NCBI GenBank assembly: GCA_016858145.1
Contig: JAEHOE010000002.1
Location: 868,001 to 932,000, forward strand
From: Edaphochlamys debaryana
Taxonomy: Eukaryota; Chlorophyta; Chlorophyceae; Chlamydomonadales
Length of the DNA stretch: 64,000 bases
Direction of reading: 5' to 3'
Position numbers and translations under genes: made by a program. Below, piece by piece: positions 58,101-64,000 of the stretch. Numbering within the stretch: position 1 is the first letter of the stretch; every line of letters begins with the position of its first letter. Under the pieces are notes generated by a model. That model had not been told where the DNA came from and did no database searches. It was given only the letters and a program-made list of their open reading frames with translations.

Positions 58101-58897
58101 CGGCTGCGAGAGGGGCAAGAGGGGGCAGGGGCAGGGGAGACGGGGGTCCCGTCAGTCTCAAGCGCCCAGCCGGCGGACGAGGGGTAACGGGCGTACGGCA
58201 GGGTCCGGGGACGGGGATCGAGCCTGGCCGCTGAGCCTCAGCGGCAGGGAAGGTAGGGAGGGTCACCGGCTCACAGGCCGCATCAATACCCTTTCCCCGC
58301 CCCCCGATTACTCACCTGGAACCACCCCCTTGGCGGCCTCATAGCCTCCGAAGTAGGCGAGGTTGGCCGGCACGGAGCCCAGTGCTACGGCCCCGAAACC
58401 ACGGTAGAAGCCGCGGAGGCCCTCCAGTCGGGCGACCTGGACAGGGTGCGTGATGCGAGTGAGGCAGGCTGGGGGTGAGGTTAAGCAGGGGTGAGTCATA
58501 CGTCAGGAAGGGGTCAGTGCGCGTCATCTCCCTAGTTAGCAGCCTCACGGAGGTGGGGGTTGGGAGGGCTTGGGGGGGAAGCGCACCTGGGCCAGGGCGT
58601 TGAGCGTGCCCGTGTACGGGGCGGGGCCCCCGGCAGCTGCTGCTCCCTGAACCTGCAGCCGCGCCTTGACGGTATCGGCTGGGTCTGCAATCGGCCCGAA
58701 TTGCACGTGGATGGGCAATTACGTGTGCAGGTGGATGGATGGCCACAAGTGGTGGACGCCCGCAGCGCTTGTTACTCACAAGTGACTAGTCGAGAGCATA
58801 TGCCCGCGATAGGTCCAGCCATGGCACTGCGAACGGCGCTCAGCACGCCGGCGGGGCTTGCCTCGCCAGGTGCTGAGTGGCCGTCGCTCCCTGCCAT
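55154..58897 (-). CDS. Mitochondrial carrier family protein, 11 exons, 342 aa
   Basis: Exons (minus): 58897-58780, 58684-58587, 58436-58316, 58103-58003, 57712-57650, 56943-56902, 56711-56474, 56306-56245, 55861-55781, 55503-55458, 55212-55154. They total 1029 nt, phases matched throughout. The three carrier repeats each show the signature: PADTVKARLQ (exon 2), PIDIVKERMQ (exon 4) and PADVVKTRLQ (exon 8). Repeat ends carry the usual GFYRGFG, GLLKGYW and ALSWVVYEPVKRF motifs. Such proteins exchange metabolites or cofactors across the mitochondrial (sometimes plastid) inner membrane with six helices. The substrate cannot be assigned from sequence alone. Intron 4 has a GC donor (CAG|GCGAGT); the nearest GT would break the frame. 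Between repeats 2 and 3 lies an unusual insert of about 50 residues, Ala/Gly then Glu/Gln/Ser-rich, which would sit in the loop between helices 4 and 5. Confidence 0.93.
56970..57035 (-). repeat. ggggagtgga tandem repeat in carrier intron 5
   Basis: A 10-bp unit (ggagtggagg) is repeated about five times just upstream of the exon 6 acceptor. On the transcribed strand it is C/T-rich. Confidence 0.8.
57362..57390 (-). repeat. Echo of carrier exon 5 tail in intron 5
   Basis: The 16-mer cccaccagctgctgga matches the exon 5 end and donor at 57645-57660 exactly. A shared cgcctccc follows after a 4-bp offset. The copy lies about 280 bp downstream in the next intron. Confidence 0.8.
57884..57909 (-). 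repeat. Echo of carrier exon 4 tail in intron 4
   Basis: These 26 bp match 58002-58027 (the exon 4 end) at 24 positions. Flanking similarity (ctag...tccgg...ctcc) suggests that a unit of about 120 bp was duplicated. The echo carries a consensus GT donor (CAG|GTGGGT), whereas the real exon end uses GC. Confidence 0.88.
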
Positions 58898-59466
58898 GTT
58901 GCACTTGCAATTGAAGTAGCCTTAAGCAACCTGTATGCTATGCACAACGTGTGAGCGGCTGTCCTGGCCCACGGTTCGGCCCATCTGCGAGCCCCAAACC
59001 CCGAGGTACCGAGCTCGCGGCGAGCAGACGCGTGCTACCCCAGACCATCCAGTATGAATAGGAGTTTACACACTGCACAGTAGAGCGTGCATGTACTCGT
59101 GGCTTCGGCAAGCGAGGGAGTTACCAAACTGGGCCAAACTCGCCCTTACCCACACGACAGCCCGGCGTAAGGCTGTAGAAGGCGTGTTTCTAGCTGACGT
59201 CAACTAGAAGCGAGGTAGACGCAGCTAGCGGCTGTCGAAACAAGGACCGACCGGTCCGCGAAGCGGGACGTTGCACGCGACTGAGGCCTCTCCTACCCAC
59301 GACCCCCAAGTGACTCGCGCTCACACACCGCCTACGATACGGACGTGCGACTGTTATGAGGGCGCGCGCTCTCAGACGGGCCATGAACAGCGCACATGGG
59401 ACCCCTGCTCGCGGCGCGGCGCCGGTATGAGCAGACGGTGTGTCTGAGCCAGCGCCTGTGCGCTTG
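58898..59466. promoter_or_regulatory. Divergent promoter region, carrier and ankyrin genes
   Basis: These 569 bp lie between start codons pointing in opposite directions. No TATA box was recognised with confidence. Confidence 0.45.
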
Positions 59467-62400
59467 ATGGCACCGGCGTCGCGTCAGCGGGCGGCGGCGG
59501 GCGGCACTTCGCCCCCGCGCCCTCGGCATGCCACCGCCGACATCCCCAAGCCCTCTGGGGCGGGCGCAGTCGCTGAGGGCAGCAACGGCGCTCGGACCTC
59601 AAGCAGTGCCACACCCACTCGAACCTCACGAGGAGCTGCCGCACCAAGCGGCGTGCTGTCCTCGAATGTCCTCCCAGCCAGGCCCTCCTCACGCGGTGCG
59701 GGACAGGGACAGCAGCAGACCCCGCTCGTACCCACCCTCTTGCGTATCAACAGTGCAGCTAGCGGCGCTACGACCACTTCAAACGGGATTACTAATGGTG
59801 CTGAGGGCCCAAATGCCTCGCTGCAAGCGGGCTCCTCTGCTGGCCCGCCCGCCGGGTCCGCCGCTCTATCGTCTGCACCCATCCCCAACTTTGCCCCGGT
59901 CTACCTGTTGCGTCCCGACGGCGGAGGCCCAGCGGAGGCGGCAGAAGGCCGTAGTGCCGTCTCCCGGACCTCCAGCAGCGGCAAATCCCAACGGGCCCCT
60001 GCCGCCGCCACCACCGCCATCTCCGTCACCCCAACGGGCCGCGGCGGCAGCTCACCGCCCCGCGCCGGGCGACCGGCACCTGGCGCGACGGCGGCGCGCT
60101 CAGATGACGGCGGCGGCGGCGGCGGCGGCGGTGAGCACAGGGCTCGGGCAGCATCGAGCGGCTTAGCGGCAGCGCAATCAGCCTCGACGTCAGGCGCAGC
60201 AGCGGTGGCGGCACCGCCACCAGGGTCGCCGCCGACGCTGGCCGCCAGCAGGCCGCCGTCGATGCGGCGGCGGGGCTCCCTGGCCGACGGCATGAGAGGG
60301 CTGGCGGCGTCAGCGCCGTCACTGGTGGCTGCGGCTGCCCCGTCACCAGCAGCGTCGGCAGAGGTCACTGACGGCGGGGGCAGGCCGCCGAGGCCACGGC
60401 CGTCCCGCAGGCCCTCCGACTCTGTCGACGCCTTCCCCTTTTCCCCGGCGGAGCTCTTCCAGAACCACCCTAGCCCTGCCGGCCGCCCCGTCCCTGGCGA
60501 CGGCGCTGGCGGCGGCGGCGGCGGCACCTCGCTTGACGGCGGCCTGCCGCTGCACCACGTCTCCACCGTGCCGGGCGAGCTCCGGCGGTTCGGGTCGCTG
60601 CGTGACGGTGGCGGCGGGGGGCCGCCGTCGCCGCCGCTGACGTTGGCCAGCTTCAACTCAAGGGGATCCCGGGCGGGGTCACGTGACGCGTCGCCGCTGA
60701 CCCCACGTCGCTCCGTCAGCCCGCCCAGCCCTTCCGCGGCGTCAACCGCATCCCTGCCTGTCTTCTCCGACAGCCTTGGGCACCGCGGTGCCGGTGGCGG
60801 CGGCGGAGTTGCGGGCCGTCGGGCCCGGCCGTCGCCGTCAGGCGCGCATGCCCTCGGCTCCTCCGCCCCCGTCACACGGATGGCGTCCTCCGTCAGCGCC
60901 GCCTCCGTCGCCGTCACCACCACGGCCGGCGGCGGCCGCAGCGCCTCCATCAGCGGCGGCGGCAAGGGCTTGGCAGCGATTGCAGAGGCGGCGGCGGAGG
61001 GGGACGCCGCCGGGAGCATCCGGCCAGGGGGGCGCATTCCGGCCCGCCCAAGCCCCGTTCCGCGTCGCGTGTCGGTTCCCAAGCTGGCCGAGAGCGATGC
61101 CAGCTCTGACTCGGGGGTGCCGACAGAATTCGGCCGTCGGGGTGCGACAGCGGCCTCGGCGGCGGCAGCGGCAGCGGCGGCGGCGTCAGAGCGGGCGCGG
61201 AGTCCGTCGCCGCTAGGCGCCGCCAGGGGCCAGCCCACGCCGACGCTGCCGGCGCCGGAGGCCCCCGTGCTGAGAGTCCTACCAGCGTCCCACGGCGGCA
61301 GCGCCGCTGCAGCCGCCGCCACTGACGCTGCCCGCGCCGCCGGCAGCCCCGGCGGCCGCGGCTCCATCCGCACCCGTGTGGCTGGCGACGGCGCCGGGAC
61401 GTCGGCGGGCGGTGCCGACGCTGACGGCGACCGCGATGATGAGAGCGTAGGCGTAGGTGGCGGCGGCGGTGGAGTCCCTGCCGCCGTCGCCGCCGCCGCC
61501 GCATCGGGGTTCTCCTTTGTGGGCTTCTCAGCTCCTGGCGCCAGCCCCAAGGGCGCCGCCGCGATCGAGGGGTCCATGCCGTCGTTCGGCTTCGGCCTGT
61601 CCCGCTCGCCTCACGCCGCCGCCACCCCTGACGGCACGCCCGCGGCGGCTGACGGCGCCGCCGCAGGCGGTGCAGCGGAGACCAGCGTTGACGCCGCTGT
61701 CGACGCCGCTGGTGCCGGTGTAACGCCGGCCGTCGAGGGCGTGTTGAGGGAGGGCGCGGAGCGTTTGAACGCCCTCCTCGAGCTGCAGAAACAGCTGCGG
61801 GAGCAGCAGCAGGCGCTGCGGGGGGCCCAGGCCCAGCCCAGGCCCAAGCCCGGGCCCGGGTCGGGCCCCGATGGGCCCAGCGGGCACCATGGGTCGCACC
61901 GGCACCTGCTGCCTGGCGGCGGCTCGGCGGAGGCCGGCGGGGCCAACCCCGGCCGCGGCTGGGGCTCGGGCTCGGGCTCGGATGCGGAACCGGGGCCGAC
62001 GGCGGGGACCAAGACCGGCGGGGGTAGCGGCGGGGCCGAGGGGGAAAGCGTGTGGGTTTCGTCGCGTGCCGGCTCGGAGGGCTCCGATCGGCAGGCTGCG
62101 ATGGCGGCGGCTCTGGCGGCAGAGCACGCGGATGCAATGGCGAGGCGGAGCTCGCACGATGCATCGAATTGGTCCAACCAGGCCCTCGCACGGTCCCTGT
62201 CATCTCGCGGCATCGCCGGCGGCGCGCTGTCGGCGGCGGCGGCAGTGGCAGGCAAGGATCAGGCCGTGGCGGCACCGCGGCGGCCCCGCACAGCCGCGCC
62301 GCGGGGTGCCCTTGGCGGGTTAGGCTCGACGCAACCTCACGACGAAGAGGATGGCGGTGTCGATACTGGCACCGGTGGCGGAGGCGGCAACGGAAGCGGG

Positions 62401-63934
62401 GGCGAGGCCGAGGTCGGGGCCGGGGCCGGGGCGGAGGGCGGCCGGCCCCCTCGCACGAGCGGGCCGGGCCGGCTGAGCCGGCTGTGGTGGCTGGTGGAGA
62501 GCAGCTCTACGGCGGAGGCAGTGCAGCGGCACTTGGAGGCGGCGGGGCCGTGGAGCCGGGAGGAAATGCTGGCGAGAAGCGCGGTGAGGGGCTATTGATT
62601 AGCAGCCCAGCGGACGACGTCCTTCCTCCCCATCCCCATCCCCAACCCTCTCAACCCCCCGCGCAGCAGGCTGATATCGTCGCCTTACCGGTACTCTTCC
62701 CTTTCCGAGCGAGGGATTCGACCCAACGTCATTACTCCCCATCGCCCATCCTCTCAACCCCCCGCCCGCAGGACGGCCGCACCCTGCTGCACCGCGCCGC
62801 TCTGGGAGACCTGGGGGGCCGCGGCAGCCGCTCGGGGCCCCTGGTGGGCCCCAATGGTGGGCCCCTGGTGGGCCCGCTGGGCCCGGGCGCCAGGCTGCCG
62901 CCCCGCACTCAGGAGCGCGTGGCGGGGGTGTGCGGGGCTCTGCTGGCGGCGGCGGGGGCACACGGGAGGGAGCTGCTGGCACAGAGGCAGAGAGACGTGA
63001 GTCAGGGGCTGGGTGTCTGTGTGCACTCGCGCTGTGGCTTGGGCACACGAGCGAGGGCATTGCCCGTCTCGCCAAAATGGCATGTATGGCTGTACCTGTC
63101 CCAGCATCGTCGGCCTCCCTTCCCTCCTCCCTCCATATGCGCCCATCACCCCATCCCCATCCCCACCCCCATTTCCACACCCCCAGACCGGCTATACGGC
63201 CTTCCACCTTGCTGTGACCACCGCCAATCTGCCCCTGCTGCGGGGTCTGCTGGGCGTGAGGGACTGCCGGCCCTTCCTAGACCTCACATGCAAGGTGCGT
63301 TGGCGGCATCCGAGTGAACCGAGCAAGTTATGCTGGGAGAGGTGTGGTCCCCCGGTTGTGCGTGGGCGTGTTCGGCCTCACTTGAGCCTCTGTTTCCTCT
63401 GGCACCGCAACGGTGCGCGTCTCCTGACCCTCGAATTTTCCCCGTCTACTTCTCACCACCGCCTCCCCGCAGCTCTCCGGCTGGACGCCCCTGCACCTGG
63501 CCCTCCACAACCTAGACCCCGCCTCGGCCCTTCACCTGCTGGGGGCTGGGGCGGACGCCAGGGTCTGCGACCGCTCCGGCCGCTGCCCCGCCACCCTCGC
63601 GCTCCGGCCGCTGAGCCGCCGCCCCGCCGCCGCTGGCGGCGGCGGAGGCGGCGGCGGTGGCCTGGCGGCGGTGGCGGCGGCTGCCATGCTGGCGGAGGCG
63701 GAGGGCCGCGAGGCGACGCAGCTGGAGGCGGTGCTGAGGAGCCTGACGGCGGCGCTGAACAGCCGCCTGCCGGCGGTTGCTGTCGCCGCCGCCGCGGGCC
63801 CTGGCGGCGCCGCCGGGCAGGCGATGGCGGCAGCGGTATCGCGGAGGGCTGGCGATGATGCGGAGGCGGATGATGAGGCGGTTTGGGAGCTGGGGGCGGA
63901 GGGGCGGGACGCTGCCCACCTCGAGAACGTGCGG
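59467..63934 (+). CDS. Large ankyrin-repeat protein, 5' part (runs off the right edge)
   Basis: Exons: 59467-62583, 62772-62996, 63187-63294, 63473-63934, all phase 0, giving 1304 codons so far. The exon 4 donor CGG|GTGAGA shows that the gene continues. The first ATG in frame is 59467 (MAPASRQRAAAGG); upstream exons are possible. Exon 1 encodes about 1040 residues of Ala/Gly/Ser/Pro-rich, presumably disordered sequence with (GGC)n runs, then a short Gln/Arg-rich coiled-coil-like stretch (ALLELQKQLREQQQALRG). Exons 2-4 encode ankyrin repeats: GRTLLHRAALGD, TGYTAFHLAVTTANLPLLRG and GWTPLHLALHN..LLGAGAD. The ankyrin part suggests protein-protein binding; kinase or channel domains could lie beyond the window. 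Function is unknown. Confidence 0.85.
62647..62670 (+). repeat. Echo of the exon 2 acceptor in ankyrin gene intron 1
   Basis: The 16-mer cctctcaaccccccgc followed by a CAG occurs here and again at 62750-62771 at the real acceptor, about 100 bp later. The upstream copy is a decoy 3' splice site. Confidence 0.75.
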
Positions 63935-64000
63935 GTGAGAGCCGGTGGGCGGATGAGCGGCACAATGCTACCAGTATCACTGCCACTGTGGGTGTGGCGG

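Noticed and set aside
59901..61577. 558-codon minus-strand frame opposite the ankyrin gene
   Set aside because: It is the antisense of Ala/Gly-rich coding DNA. It lacks motifs, whereas the plus strand leads by matched phases into ankyrin repeats.

Overview
This is nuclear DNA from a eukaryote, very probably a chlorophyte green alga of the Chlamydomonas/Volvox type. The grounds are: high GC, genes broken into many short phase-matched exons by C/T-rich introns, long Ala/Gly/Pro/Ser-rich low-complexity protein segments, a two-ORF L1-like LINE, an F-box-like/ankyrin-like gene, and a possible TGTAA poly(A) signal. The lineage is an inference from style and gene content. Exon models below were built by hand from splice sites, conserved protein motifs and reading phase; for the six fully spliced, recognised genes the exon lengths sum exactly to a multiple of three.

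Layout. 1-9.7 kb: a tandem duplication. Each unit carries the 5' end of an unrecognised Ala/Gly-rich gene ('gene X', minus strand) plus the 3' half of SEC24. The left unit holds a truncated, stop-less SEC24 copy (1173-3441); the right unit is joined to the complete 20-exon SEC24 (15446-7630, minus, 1056 aa). 16.6-18.8 kb: an F-box-like/ankyrin-like gene (minus). 20.0-20.6 kb: a DnaJ-type zinc-finger protein (minus), divergent from an 18-exon homogentisate 1,2-dioxygenase (21160-26295, plus, 498 aa). 28.7-39.5 kb: a nearly spacer-free 10.8-kb inverted duplication with two head-to-head copies (A minus, B plus) of a 16-exon membrane-protein gene resembling DUF4436. 41.9-47.6 kb: a LINE with a frameshifted ORF2 and three copies of a 3' hairpin. 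48.6-54.6 kb: a third, rearranged copy (C) of the DUF4436-like gene and an inverted scrap of a fourth (D). 55.1-58.9 kb: an 11-exon mitochondrial carrier (minus, 342 aa), divergent from a large ankyrin-repeat gene (59467 onward, plus) that runs off the right edge.

The genes do not form one pathway: they serve COPII vesicle budding (SEC24), tyrosine/homogentisate catabolism (HGD), mitochondrial solute transport and thiol/zinc chemistry (DnaJ-type finger). What unites the window is how its DNA has been reworked. It shows tandem and inverted gene duplication, probable gene conversion, and a recurrent small-scale pattern: introns of SEC24, HGD, the carrier and the ankyrin gene contain degenerate copies ('echoes') of the edge of the adjoining exon, usually including the splice site. 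That repeated exon-edge duplication is the most unusual signal I found.
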